The position numbers and the translations under genes were made by a program. A stretch of DNA of 28,184 nucleotides from positions 1 through 28,184 of the forward strand of contig URKI01000031.1 of the NCBI GenBank assembly GCA_900548505.1. Reading direction: 5' to 3'. Under the pieces are notes generated by a model. That model was given only the letters and a program-made list of their open reading frames with translations, was not told the origin of the DNA and made no database searches. This DNA is from an uncultured Oscillibacter sp. (GTDB lineage Bacteria; Bacillota; Clostridia; Oscillospirales; Oscillospiraceae). Below are positions 15,033-22,237 of this stretch, in pieces (positions within the stretch are counted from its first letter, which is position 1; the number at the start of each line of letters is the position of its first letter).

Positions 15033-15110
15033 TTACCTTGCCCGGAACACCCGGATGAACCAATCGGCCAGGTCCCCGAATACGGCTCCCAGCACCACCG
15101 GAAAAAACAT
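15033..15110 (-). CDS. possible 25-residue amphipathic/hydrophobic peptide
   Basis: ATG at 15110. The peptide begins MFFPVVLGAVFGDL and ends WFIRVFRAR: a hydrophobic N-half, Asp/Trp in the middle and a basic end. No good ribosome binding site precedes the ATG; a GTG at 15128 would give 31 residues and also lacks one. Support comes from the strong promoter just upstream and from the well-formed microprotein gene that follows. It could be a leader peptide, a small membrane peptide, or not translated at all. Confidence 0.4.
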   Translation of the reverse strand: MFFPVVLGAVFGDLADWFIRVFRAR

Positions 15111-15154
15111 ACCGACAGAGGCCTGCACTGGGCGGCACCGCCCCCTTTTCTTTT

Positions 15155-15183
15155 AGTGTACCACGGCACTTTTTCCACAGCAA
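15155..15183 (-). promoter_or_regulatory. sigma-A promoter for the microprotein pair
   Basis: TTGCTG (15183-15178), exactly 17 bases, then TACACT (15160-15155) with a TGG extension before it. Transcription would start near 15148. The leader begins with a hairpin at 15130-15143 (GGGCG/CGCCC). No longer gene lies downstream, which supports the small ORFs being the product. Confidence 0.7.
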
Positions 15184-15188
15184 GGTGG

Positions 15189-15221
15189 AAAAAGGCGGCG
15201 GGAATCCCCGCCGCCTTTTTT
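15189..15221 (-). terminator. intrinsic terminator after the DUF2156-GNAT gene
   Basis: A perfect 9-base-pair stem (15194-15202 with 15207-15215, loop of 4) flanked by A and T runs on both sides, so it can work both ways. It starts right at the stop codon of the minus-strand gene and separates it from the microprotein promoter. Confidence 0.88.
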
Positions 15222-16623
15222 ACACCACTTTTTCAAAATAGAAGAACGTCTCGTCCTCCCCCTTTTTGCGCATGCAGGAGGAGAGCATCTTGTAAGAGGC
15301 CTGGTTCTCCTTGAAGCACTTGGCCACCACACGGCTCAGATGCACCTTGTAAAGGGCCCACTCCGCCACAGCGGTGAATGCCTCCGTACCGTAGCCAAAG
15401 CCCGCGTACGCCTTGTCGATCCGGCAGCCCAGCTCCGCGCCGCCCCGGCAGTCGAACCGATAGAGCACCGCCTCGCCGATGAGTTTTCCGTCCAGCCTGA
15501 CGGCGAAGTTGGCCGCCTGGCGGTTTTCGAAGTCCCGGTTGGCCACGTCGAAGAAGCTGCGCTCCGTGACGGGGCCGCCCAGGCCGCCCACATCATCGTA
15601 GCCCCACCAGCGGTTGCGCTCCCCATCCAGCACCAGGGCATTGTAGGCGGGGATATCCGCCTCCGTCAGAGCCGAGAGGGTGAGCCGCTCCGTTTTTAGC
15701 TCCGGGATGGCTTTCACATGGGTCAACAGCTCGTTCTGGGGCTCAAAGCGGTACTTGGGCGCCAGCTTAGCCGGGCCGTACTGGAGCTTGGAGGTCCGAA
15801 GGCCCCGGTCCGCCGCGTCGTCCTCCCGGTTGATCCACTGGCAGCCGTCGCCGAAGGCGTCGGCAAAGGCCTGCACCAGGGTGGGGTACACGCCGGTATA
15901 GGAGTAGAGGGCCTTTTCAATGTGGATGATCAGGGTCTCCCCGCACTTTTCCGCAAGGGACAGGGCGATGAGCTTGTCCCCGTCGAACATGCCGCCGGCC
16001 AGGAACCAGGGCTTGCCTGCCATGGCCAGCATTTTCTGGGCCAGCTTCAGCTCGTCCCGGGCCTTGGCGTTGTCCCCCTTGGGGAACTCCGCCTCGTAGT
16101 CCTGCCAGAAGGCCTCGATGATCGCCTGATCGTCCTTGCCCAGGGGGCGGAACTGGGCATCCGGCCACTTGGAGCGGAACTTGTTGATGTGGTTGCGCTG
16201 GCCGGAATAGCGCCGGCCGGCGAACAGCTGCAAATCCTCCCGATAGTATACATAGTCCCGCCAGGTGCGCACGTCGCTCACGTGCACATAGGGGTACCGG
16301 CTCAAAAGCCGCCCCGCCTTGCACTCGGGCACCACGGAGATCACCTGAGGGATGCCCTCCTCCAGGCAGTAGTTCTCGATCAGATCCAGCGCCGCATCCT
16401 CGTCCCCCTCCGGACCGGGAACGGGATAGTCAAAGACCACCTGTCCGTCGATGCAGTTACGCACGATGAGGCATCCGGCCGCCTCCGTCCAGGTGGGGTG
16501 GAGGGTACTGCGCCACATGAGCTTGGTACCCACCGAGTATTCGCATAGTCCGTAGTTGCACCGCTCATAATATTTGCGCAGCTTGGCGGCGTTCTGTTTG
16601 GTCACGGATTGAAATTGTAACAT
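15220..16623 (-). CDS. DUF2156 (LPG synthase C-terminal) - GNAT acetyltransferase fusion
   Basis: 467 residues, two domains. Residues about 1-297 are DUF2156, the aminoacyl-transferase-like part of MprF-type lysyl-phosphatidylglycerol synthases, seen in YYERCNYGLCEYS, GRRYSGQRNHINKF and INREDDAADRGLRTSKLQYGP. Residues about 306-467 are a RimJ/RimL-type GNAT N-acetyltransferase: LKTERLTLSALTEADIPAY, the acetyl-CoA loop AGFGYGTEA (407-415) and ENQASYKML near the end. There are no membrane segments, so it lacks the MprF flippase and is cytosolic. Likely transfers an aminoacyl or acetyl group; the substrate is unknown. Only a weak AAGG precedes the ATG. It is divergent from the NSS transporter. 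Confidence 0.88.
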   Translation of the reverse strand: MLQFQSVTKQNAAKLRKYYERCNYGLCEYSVGTKLMWRSTLHPTWTEAAGCLIVRNCIDGQVVFDYPVPGPEGDEDAALDLIENYCLEEGIPQVISVVPECKAGRLLSRYPYVHVSDVRTWRDYVYYREDLQLFAGRRYSGQRNHINKFRSKWPDAQFRPLGKDDQAIIEAFWQDYEAEFPKGDNAKARDELKLAQKMLAMAGKPWFLAGGMFDGDKLIALSLAEKCGETLIIHIEKALYSYTGVYPTLVQAFADAFGDGCQWINREDDAADRGLRTSKLQYGPAKLAPKYRFEPQNELLTHVKAIPELKTERLTLSALTEADIPAYNALVLDGERNRWWGYDDVGGLGGPVTERSFFDVANRDFENRQAANFAVRLDGKLIGEAVLYRFDCRGGAELGCRIDKAYAGFGYGTEAFTAVAEWALYKVHLSRVVAKCFKENQASYKMLSSCMRKKGEDETFFYFEKVV

Positions 16624-16686
16624 GTGTTTTTACCTTGTCTTTCTTTTTTGGAATAGAGTTTTCTATCGTCGCGCCCGCCCCCTCTC

Positions 16687-16715
16687 TTGACACCGGGAGG
16701 AAAAGGGCGTATCCT
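16687..16715 (+). promoter_or_regulatory. sigma-A promoter for the NSS transporter
   Basis: A perfect TTGACA (16687-16692), 17-base spacer and TATCCT (16710-16715). Transcription would begin near 16722, giving a leader of about 50 bases before the GTG start. Confidence 0.8.
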
Positions 16716-16771
16716 ACATGCATGATTTGAATGAGGGGTATTCAAAAATAGAATGGGAGAGAGGGATCATT

Positions 16772-18304
16772 GTGAAAAATGAGAGAGGCTCCTGGGCCAG
16801 CAACGTGGGATTCCTGCTGGCGGCCATCGGCTCCGCCGTGGGCCTTGGAAACATCTGGGGCTTTCCGTACAAAATGGGAAAATCCGGCGGATTCACGTTT
16901 TTGATCGTGTATCTGCTGTTGGCCGTATTCGTGGGCTTTATCGTCATGGTCAGCGAGCTGGCCATGGGCCGCAAGGTGGGCCAGGGCGTCATCGGCTGCT
17001 ACACCACCCTTTCCAAGCGCTTCAAGTGGGTGGGCTGGCTGGCCGTGTTCTCTCCCTTCGTGGTCATGAGCTTTTACGCCGTTCTCGGCGGCTACTGCAT
17101 CGAGTATATGGCCCTGAACCTGAGCACGCTGGCCTTCCCCGCGGAGCTTGCCTCCGGAGCGGAGCTGTTTGACTCCATGCTGACCAATCCCTTCGGCAGC
17201 ATCTTGTTCACGCTGCTGTTTCTGGTGATCTGCTATCTCATCAACCGGGGCGGCATCTCCGGCGGCATCGAGAAGTTTAACACCGTGGGCATGCCGGCAC
17301 TGTTCATCATGCTGGTCATCATCATCTGCCGCAGCCTGACCCTGCCCGGCGCCATGGAGGGGTTGAAGTTCATGTTCGTGCCCGGCTATGCCGTCAGCGC
17401 CGGCTTCATCGACAAGGCCCCCGGCTTTCTGACAGTGCTGGCCACTGCCGGCGGCCAGATGTTCTTCTCTTTGTCCCTGGCCATGGGCGTCATGTTCACC
17501 TACGGCTCTTACCTGAAAAAGGACGAAAACCTGGTGAAAAACTCCATGGTCATCGTGGGCGCGGACACGCTGGTGGCTGTCATGGCCGGCGTTGCGGTCA
17601 TCCCCGCCGCCGTGGCCAACGGCATCCAGCAGGGCATGGACGTCAGTGAGATCGCGCTGGGCGGTCCCAGCCTGCTGTTCGTCACCCTGCAGGACGTGTT
17701 CAGCGCCATGGGCCCCATCGGCCCCCTGTTCGGCGTGATCTTCTATCTGCTGGTGCTCATCGCCGCCATCTCCTCCGCCATTTCCCTCATTGAGGTAGTG
17801 GTCACCTTCTTCCTGGACCGGGGCGCGCTCCACGGGAAAAAGGGCGTGCGAGAGCGGGTGGTGCTCATCGTGTGCCTGGCCATTATGGCGGAGGCAGCGC
17901 TGGTAGCCGTGGACGGCCTGGGCCGCAACGGCGTACCCGTGCCCTTTAAGGAAAGCGCCGCGCAGGTGCAGCTCTCCGACGGCAGTGAGGTGGCTCTCAA
18001 GGATGCCACTGAGGCTATGATTGCCTCCGGCACCGTGAAATATGCCCCCTGGAACGACAACTGGCTGGACTTCATGGATATGATGTCCGAGGGCATCGCC
18101 ATGCCGCTGGGCGCCCTTTTGATGAGCCTCATGGTAGGCTGGGAGATCCGGCCCAAGCTGGTACTGGAGGAGGTCCATCTGGGCAGCAGGCGGCGGATCG
18201 ACAGGTTCTACTCGCTGTGCATCCGCTTCATCACGCCCATCGGCATGGTGTTGGTGCTGCTGGGACAGGTGAATGACTTCTTCGCCCTGGGATTGTTCGT
18301 CTGA
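16772..18304 (+). CDS. neurotransmitter:sodium symporter (NSS) family transporter
   Basis: 510 residues with about 11 membrane helices, the MhsT-like bacterial form (lacking helix 12). The N-terminal signature reads ASNVGFLLAAIGSAVGLGNI then WGFPY, the unwound helix 1 that binds sodium and substrate; Gly replaces the usual Arg in NIWRFPY. Helix 6 region is seen at GQMFFSLSLAMGVMFTYGSY and helix 8 at ISSAISLIEVVVTFF. An enlarged external loop of about 60 residues lies before helix 10. Probably a sodium-driven amino-acid importer; substrate cannot be told. The start is taken as GTG at 16772, with GAGAGGG about 6 bases upstream; a longer in-frame start at 16718 precedes the likely transcription start. 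Confidence 0.93.
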   Translation: MKNERGSWASNVGFLLAAIGSAVGLGNIWGFPYKMGKSGGFTFLIVYLLLAVFVGFIVMVSELAMGRKVGQGVIGCYTTLSKRFKWVGWLAVFSPFVVMSFYAVLGGYCIEYMALNLSTLAFPAELASGAELFDSMLTNPFGSILFTLLFLVICYLINRGGISGGIEKFNTVGMPALFIMLVIIICRSLTLPGAMEGLKFMFVPGYAVSAGFIDKAPGFLTVLATAGGQMFFSLSLAMGVMFTYGSYLKKDENLVKNSMVIVGADTLVAVMAGVAVIPAAVANGIQQGMDVSEIALGGPSLLFVTLQDVFSAMGPIGPLFGVIFYLLVLIAAISSAISLIEVVVTFFLDRGALHGKKGVRERVVLIVCLAIMAEAALVAVDGLGRNGVPVPFKESAAQVQLSDGSEVALKDATEAMIASGTVKYAPWNDNWLDFMDMMSEGIAMPLGALLMSLMVGWEIRPKLVLEEVHLGSRRRIDRFYSLCIRFITPIGMVLVLLGQVNDFFALGLFV

Positions 18305-18366
18305 AGCTCCAAGCTTCATTTACTCCAAATCCCGGAAATATGCAATCGTATATGCAACAGGAACGG

Positions 18367-18393
18367 AAAGCAGAGCCAAAATGGCTCTGCTTT
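18367..18393. terminator. bidirectional terminator between the NSS gene and the DegV gene
   Basis: A 12-base-pair stem (18367-18378 with 18382-18393, AAA loop), with A run on one side and T-rich sequence on the other. It separates two convergent genes, starting 63 bases after the NSS stop and 2 bases from the DegV stop. Confidence 0.85.
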
Positions 18394-18394
18394 C

Positions 18395-19240
18395 TCATTT
18401 CAACCCGATATAGGCCACGCCGTAGCAGCCGGGGCCGGAGTGGGTACCGATGACGGCGCCCAGCTCGTCCCAGGCGTAGTCCCGGATGCCCAGGGCCTGG
18501 ACACACTTGTCCCGATAGCCTTCCATGGTCTCCAGACACCGGGAGTGGCCGAACACGACGCAGTGGCGGCTGTCCACCGGATACTCCCGGAAAAAGTCCA
18601 GGGTGTAGCTGAGGATCTTCTGCTTGCCCCGCACCTGGCCCACGGACTTGACCTCTCCGTCCACGATGGCCACCACCGGGGAGATGCCCAGCATGGTGCC
18701 CAGCACAGCCGTGGACGCGGAGATGCGACCGCCCATTTTCAGATACTTCAAGGTGCCGATGAAGGCCACGAACCGCACCCGGTGCTTCAGCTCCTCCAGC
18801 GCCGCGGCGATCTGGGCGCCGGTAGCGCCCGCGTCCCGCATGCGCACCGCCTCCCGCACCAGAAGGCCCTCGCCGATGGTGACGTTCAAAGAGTCCACCA
18901 GATGGAGCCGCTCGCCGCCCTTTGCCATGTCCTTGGCGATCTGGGCGGACTGGAACGTGCCGGAGAGGCGGGAGGACATGATGATGGCCACCACCTCGTC
19001 GCCGTTTTCCAGGAGAGGCTCAAAGGCATCGCAGTACTCCTGGGGATTGACCTGGGTGGTCTTGGGCAGGATCTTGGCCTGGGCCTGCTTTTCGTAGAAC
19101 TGTTCCTTGGTAATGTCAACGCCGTCGGTATAGACGCCGTCCTCGAAGATGACCCGCATGTGCAGCATGTGGACGTTCAGCTCCCGCTGCTCCTGCTCGG
19201 TCAGATCGCTGGTGGAGTCCGTAATGATCTGGACAGCCAT
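18395..19240 (-). CDS. DegV-family fatty-acid-binding protein
   Basis: 281 residues, typical. DegV/FakB proteins bind a fatty acid and present it to the FakA kinase for entry into phospholipid synthesis. Seen: N-terminal VQIITDSTSDL (first lipid-site Ser), the KTTQVNPQEY motif, IIMSSRLSGTFQSA near residues 86-100, and FIGTLKYLKMGGRIS at about 159-173. C-terminal HSGPGCYGVAYIG closes the domain. AAAGGAG lies 7 bases before the ATG. It has its own promoter and no FakA partner next to it. The exact FakB type and its fatty acid cannot be told. Confidence 0.94.
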   Translation of the reverse strand: MAVQIITDSTSDLTEQEQRELNVHMLHMRVIFEDGVYTDGVDITKEQFYEKQAQAKILPKTTQVNPQEYCDAFEPLLENGDEVVAIIMSSRLSGTFQSAQIAKDMAKGGERLHLVDSLNVTIGEGLLVREAVRMRDAGATGAQIAAALEELKHRVRFVAFIGTLKYLKMGGRISASTAVLGTMLGISPVVAIVDGEVKSVGQVRGKQKILSYTLDFFREYPVDSRHCVVFGHSRCLETMEGYRDKCVQALGIRDYAWDELGAVIGTHSGPGCYGVAYIGLK

Positions 19241-19284
19241 GGTCGCGCTCCTTTCGCGGCTTTGACGCCGAATAGTTGGTATCT

Positions 19285-19313
19285 ACTATACGCAAACTTC
19301 CCCAAAAAAGCAA
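19285..19313 (-). promoter_or_regulatory. sigma-A promoter for the DegV-family gene
   Basis: TTGCTT (19313-19308), 17 bases, TATAGT (19290-19285). Its -35 box is only 11 bases from the -35 box of the divergent promoter for the acetyltransferase gene, so the two may compete or share a regulator. Confidence 0.72.
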
Positions 19314-19324
19314 GAGTCTCGCGG

Positions 19325-19353
19325 TTGACACCGCCGGGCCGGTCTGCTTTACT
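19325..19353 (+). promoter_or_regulatory. sigma-A promoter for the maltose O-acetyltransferase-like gene
   Basis: A perfect TTGACA (19325-19330), 17 bases, then TTTACT (19348-19353). Start of transcription near 19360, about 23 bases before the ATG. Confidence 0.65.
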
Positions 19354-19382
19354 GTTGCTATGCAAGAGAGGAGGCAATGCCC

Positions 19383-20015
19383 ATGAACCAATGGGAACGG
19401 ATGGTCTCCGGCCAGCTTTACGACGCCGGAGATGAGGCTCTGCGAAAGGCCCGGCAGCGGGCGAAAATACTGTGCCGGCAGTATAACGACGCCCCGCCGG
19501 GGGACGACGCCGCCCGGGCGGACATTCTGCGCCGGCTGCTGGGGTCCATGGGAAAGGACTGCTGGATCGAGCCCACGCTCCGCTGCGACTACGGCACCAA
19601 CATCTCCGTGGGGGACTATTTCTACGCCAATTACGACTGCGTCTTTCTGGACGTGGCCCCCATCACCATCGGAAACAACGTGATGGTGGGTCCCCGGGTA
19701 TGCTTTTATGCTGCCGGGCATCCCATCGCAGCCTCCGTACGGAATACGGGGCTGGAGTTCGGCGCCCCCATCACCATTGAAGATAATGTCTGGATCGGCG
19801 GGGGCGTGTCCGTCTGCCCCGGCGTCACCATCGGCGCGGGCTCCATCATTGCCGCCGGGTCCGTGGTGACCCGGGATGTGCCGCCGGGCGTGGTGGCGGG
19901 GGGCAATCCCTGCCGGGTGCTGCGGCCCATCACCGACGCGGACGAAGCCCGCTGGCAATCGCAGCGCCGGGCCTATGAGGAGGAGCTGTACACAGCCTCC
20001 CGCCAGGAAACATAA
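19383..20015 (+). CDS. maa: maltose O-acetyltransferase-like (LbH hexapeptide) enzyme
   Basis: 210 residues. An N-terminal Mac domain (about 3-55: WERMVSGQLYDAGDEALRKARQRA) precedes a left-handed beta-helix of hexapeptide repeats (about 65-185), including ITIGNNVMVGPRV and ITIEDNVWIGGGVSVCPGV. The catalytic His is in YAAGHP, near residue 112. It would move acetyl from acetyl-CoA to a sugar hydroxyl, as Maa/LacA/NodL do; the sugar is uncertain. The ATG at 19383 is chosen because GAGGAGG lies 8 bases away; an ATG two codons earlier is too close to that site. Single gene with its own promoter and terminator. Confidence 0.92.
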   Translation: MNQWERMVSGQLYDAGDEALRKARQRAKILCRQYNDAPPGDDAARADILRRLLGSMGKDCWIEPTLRCDYGTNISVGDYFYANYDCVFLDVAPITIGNNVMVGPRVCFYAAGHPIAASVRNTGLEFGAPITIEDNVWIGGGVSVCPGVTIGAGSIIAAGSVVTRDVPPGVVAGGNPCRVLRPITDADEARWQSQRRAYEEELYTASRQET

Positions 20016-20038
20016 CTCTCCCCCGCTCCCAAGCGTAA

Positions 20039-20073
20039 AAGCGCCCGGACAACTGTCCGGGCGCTTCCTTTTT
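20039..20073. terminator. bidirectional terminator between the acetyltransferase gene and mreB
   Basis: A stem of at least 10 base pairs (about 20039-20051 with 20054-20066) closing two convergent genes. The plus side has CCTTTTT; the minus side has a shorter TTTTA. The T-run touches the mreB stop codon. Confidence 0.85.
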
Positions 20074-21098
20074 CAGTTCATCTGACGGCGCCGGGAGAGG
20101 TTCATGGTGCCGTCCTGCATGTTGTTCAGGGAGTCCAGGCTCTTGCCGGTGCCGATGGCCACGCAGGAGATGGCGTCCTCGGCGATGACGGTGTGGATGC
20201 CGGTGCGGGCGGTGACCAGCTTGTCGAAGCCGGAGACCAGGCTGCCGCCGCCGGTCATGACGATGCCGTTGGTGGAGATATCCGCCACCAGCTCGGGGGG
20301 CGTGCGCTCCAGCACGGAGTGGATAGCCTCCATGATGCGCTCCACGGGCTCTTCAAAGGCGTCCATCATCTCCACGGAGCTGACGGTGACCACACGGGGC
20401 AGACCGGTCAGCAGGCACCGGCCCTTGACGTCCATGGTCTCCTCTTCCTCCTTGGGGAACACGCAGCCGATCTGCTTTTTCATCTCCTCGGCGGTGCGCT
20501 CGCCCACCAGCAGGTTGTGCTTGCGGCGCATATACTTCACCACAGCCTCGTTGAGCTGGTCGCCGGCGATCTTGATGGAGGCGGACTCCACCACGCCGCT
20601 CAAGGAGATGACGGCGATGTCGGCGGTACCGCCGCCGATGTCCACCACCATGTGGCCGTCAGGCTGGGTGATGTCGATGCCGGCGCCGATGGCGGCGGCC
20701 ACGGGCTCCTCGATGAGATACACCTTCCGGGCGCCGGCCTGGATGCCGGCGTCGATGACGGCGCGCTCTTCGACCTCCGTGATGCCGGAGGGGACGCAGA
20801 TGATGACCCGGGGCTTGAAAAAGGAGACGCCAGCCACCTTGTGGATGAACTCCCGCAGCATACGCTCGGTCATGTCGTAGTCGGAGATGACGCCCTCGCG
20901 CAGGGGACGGATGGCGATGATGTTGCCGGGGGTACGGCCCAGCATGGCCTGGGCCTCGGCGCCCACTTTCAGCAGCTTGCCGGTATTTTTATCCAGCGCC
21001 ACCACAGAGGGCTCGTTGAGCACGATGCCCTTACCTTTTACATAAACCAGAACCGACGCGGTACCGAGGTCGATACCGATATCCTTTGCCATGGCCAT
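20073..21098 (-). CDS. mreB: rod shape-determining protein MreB/Mbl family
   Basis: 341 residues, typical actin-like ATPase that guides side-wall synthesis as membrane-bound filaments. Seen: phosphate-1 loop DIGIDLGTASVLVYVKGKG, the LREGVISDYDMTERMLREF region, PRVIICVPSGITEVEERAV, phosphate-2 VVDIGGGTADIAV (155-167) and the adenosine-binding IVMTGGGSLVSG near residue 295. Start at 21098 fits GAGGT 7 bases upstream; an ATG two codons later is also possible. No mreC or mreD follows, and a terminator comes straight after the stop, so this is a stand-alone copy; it could be an Mbl or MreBH-type paralogue. Confidence 0.94.
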   Translation of the reverse strand: MAMAKDIGIDLGTASVLVYVKGKGIVLNEPSVVALDKNTGKLLKVGAEAQAMLGRTPGNIIAIRPLREGVISDYDMTERMLREFIHKVAGVSFFKPRVIICVPSGITEVEERAVIDAGIQAGARKVYLIEEPVAAAIGAGIDITQPDGHMVVDIGGGTADIAVISLSGVVESASIKIAGDQLNEAVVKYMRRKHNLLVGERTAEEMKKQIGCVFPKEEEETMDVKGRCLLTGLPRVVTVSSVEMMDAFEEPVERIMEAIHSVLERTPPELVADISTNGIVMTGGGSLVSGFDKLVTARTGIHTVIAEDAISCVAIGTGKSLDSLNNMQDGTMNLSRRRQMN

Positions 21099-21167
21099 AT
21101 ATTCCACCTCATTTATCTTTCTTTCGTTATCAGCAGCGGTTTACCCGCACAGAGTCATACAGATTAT

Positions 21168-21195
21168 ATTATATCTGCATTTTGCCCGATTGCAA
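21168..21195 (-). promoter_or_regulatory. sigma-A promoter for mreB
   Basis: TTGCAA (21195-21190), 16 bases, TATAAT (21173-21168); a second overlapping TATAAT lies 5 bases further on. The -35 box is 2 bases past the comFC stop codon. The leader is about 63 bases. Confidence 0.75.
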
Positions 21196-21197
21196 CC

Positions 21198-21872
21198 CTA
21201 TTCTTCCGTGTTTTTGTGAACTTTTTTCTCACGGCTGAGGGCCACCGCCGCGCAGACCACGTCCTTTGCCCCGGCGGCGTACAGCTCCCGGACACATTCG
21301 CCCAGCGTGGCGCCGGTGGTGCAGATATCGTCAACGAGCAATATGCGCCGTCCGGCGGCCCCCGGCAGCGCCCGATAGACGCCCAGCACGTTGGCCCGGC
21401 GGGCAGCCGCCTCCGTCAGAGTGGACTGAGCGGGGTTGTCCTCGATTTTTTCCAGGAGCGCCACGGGCTTTGTGTCCCAGCAGCGGCAGGCGCTCTCGGC
21501 CAGGAGCCGGGCTTGGTCATAGCCCCTGCGGCGCAGCCGTTTGCGGCTCACCGGCACCCAGGTCACCACGTCAAATTCGCCGGAAAAATGCTCCGCCGCG
21601 CACCGGGCCACCAGCTGGCCCAACGGTTCTGCCGCTCCGGGCGCATAGTGAAATTTCAGATGCAGCAGCGCCCGGCGCACCGATTCCTCATACCACAGCG
21701 GCGCGGCGCAGACGCTCTGTCCCACTTTCCGCTCACAGAGATGTTCCTCGATCCACGGCAGGGTCTTTTCGCATTTGGGGCAGACCCCCGGCTCGTTCAG
21801 CACGCAGCCGCAAAATGGGCACTTGGGCGGAAACAGCACATCCAGCAGCCGCGCATACCACGTCCGCTTCAC
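21198..21872 (-). CDS. comFC: ComF-family phosphoribosyltransferase-like protein
   Basis: 224 residues. A four-Cys zinc ribbon near the N-terminus (CPFCGC and CPKCEK, about residues 17-36) precedes a phosphoribosyltransferase-type domain with the PRPP loop ILLVDDICTTGATL (about 178-191). VPVSRKRLRRRGYDQA is also typical of ComFC/GntX. It is linked to DNA uptake in competent bacteria and perhaps to recombination, exact activity unknown. The GTG start at 21872 overlaps the stop of the XRE gene (GTGA), with AGGAGG 5 bases upstream, so translation is coupled. The longer in-frame upstream stretch is the XRE gene in another frame. Confidence 0.92.
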   Translation of the reverse strand: MKRTWYARLLDVLFPPKCPFCGCVLNEPGVCPKCEKTLPWIEEHLCERKVGQSVCAAPLWYEESVRRALLHLKFHYAPGAAEPLGQLVARCAAEHFSGEFDVVTWVPVSRKRLRRRGYDQARLLAESACRCWDTKPVALLEKIEDNPAQSTLTEAAARRANVLGVYRALPGAAGRRILLVDDICTTGATLGECVRELYAAGAKDVVCAAVALSREKKVHKNTEE

Positions 21873-22093
21873 TTTTTCCTCCTGGGGTACGGGGCCATCT
21901 CGTCGGTGAGGCCCACCAGATAGTCCACACTGACGCCGTAAAACTCCGCCAGTTGGACCGCCAGGTGCAGCGGAAGCTCCCGCTCGCCCCGTTCGTATTT
22001 GGAATAGAGAGACTGGTCGCAAAGCAGCAGCGCTGCGACCTCCCGCTGTTTCAAATCTTTGTCCTCCCGCAAGTCGCGGATTCTCAGAATCAT
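21869..22093 (-). CDS. XRE-family helix-turn-helix regulator
   Basis: 74 residues, almost only an HTH_3 DNA-binding domain: LREDKDLKQREVAALLLCDQ covers helices 1-3, then SLYSKYERGERELPLHLAVQ and FYGVSVDYLVGLT, which are classic XRE/Cro features. No sensor domain. The start at 22093 is favoured because a GGTGA site lies 5 bases upstream; 22099 and 22141 are alternatives. It overlaps comFC by 4 bases and lies between recD2 and comFC, separated from recD2 by a strong terminator. Two related inverted-repeat sites overlap its promoter region, so self-control is likely. Confidence 0.9.
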   Translation of the reverse strand: MILRIRDLREDKDLKQREVAALLLCDQSLYSKYERGERELPLHLAVQLAEFYGVSVDYLVGLTDEMAPYPRRKK

Positions 22094-22120
22094 ATACATC
22101 ACCGAGATGATTCTATCCAG

Positions 22121-22162
22121 AGGACATATTGTACTATCCATTTTAGGACTATTTGTCCAAAC
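22121..22162. promoter_or_regulatory. paired operator-like inverted repeats upstream of the XRE gene
   Basis: Two related sites 24 bases apart: AGGACATATTGTACT (22121-22135) and AGGACTATTTGTCCA (22145-22159). Both fit AGGAC-N5-GTnC, an inverted repeat, the second nearly perfect (TTTAGGAC with GTCCAAAC, 22142-22162). A minus-strand -10-like TACAAT lies within the first site and a TAGAAT at 22115-22110 just after it, so a bound protein would block transcription of the XRE-comFC unit. Confidence 0.5.
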
Positions 22163-22207
22163 TGTCTGTTATTTTCTTGCTATCATTATTTCTGACGGGC
22201 TGCAAGC

Positions 22208-22237
22208 AAAAAAGAGACTCCGAAGAGTCTCTTTTTT
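22208..22237 (-). terminator. strong intrinsic terminator after recD2
   Basis: A perfect stem including flanking A and T runs (22208-22220 with 22225-22237, CGAA tetraloop) with six T on both strands. It begins at the recD2 stop codon and isolates recD2 from the XRE-comFC unit. Confidence 0.93.

Noticed and set aside
14923..15183. 86-codon minus-strand frame over the microprotein region
   Set aside because: Arg/Gly/Ser-rich, starts at or before the predicted promoter boxes, no ribosome binding site; the two smaller frames fit the signals better.
22110..22115. TAGAAT as the sole -10 box of the XRE gene
   Set aside because: No good -35 box at 16-18 bases; TACAAT at 22133-22128 is an equal candidate, so no single promoter was called.
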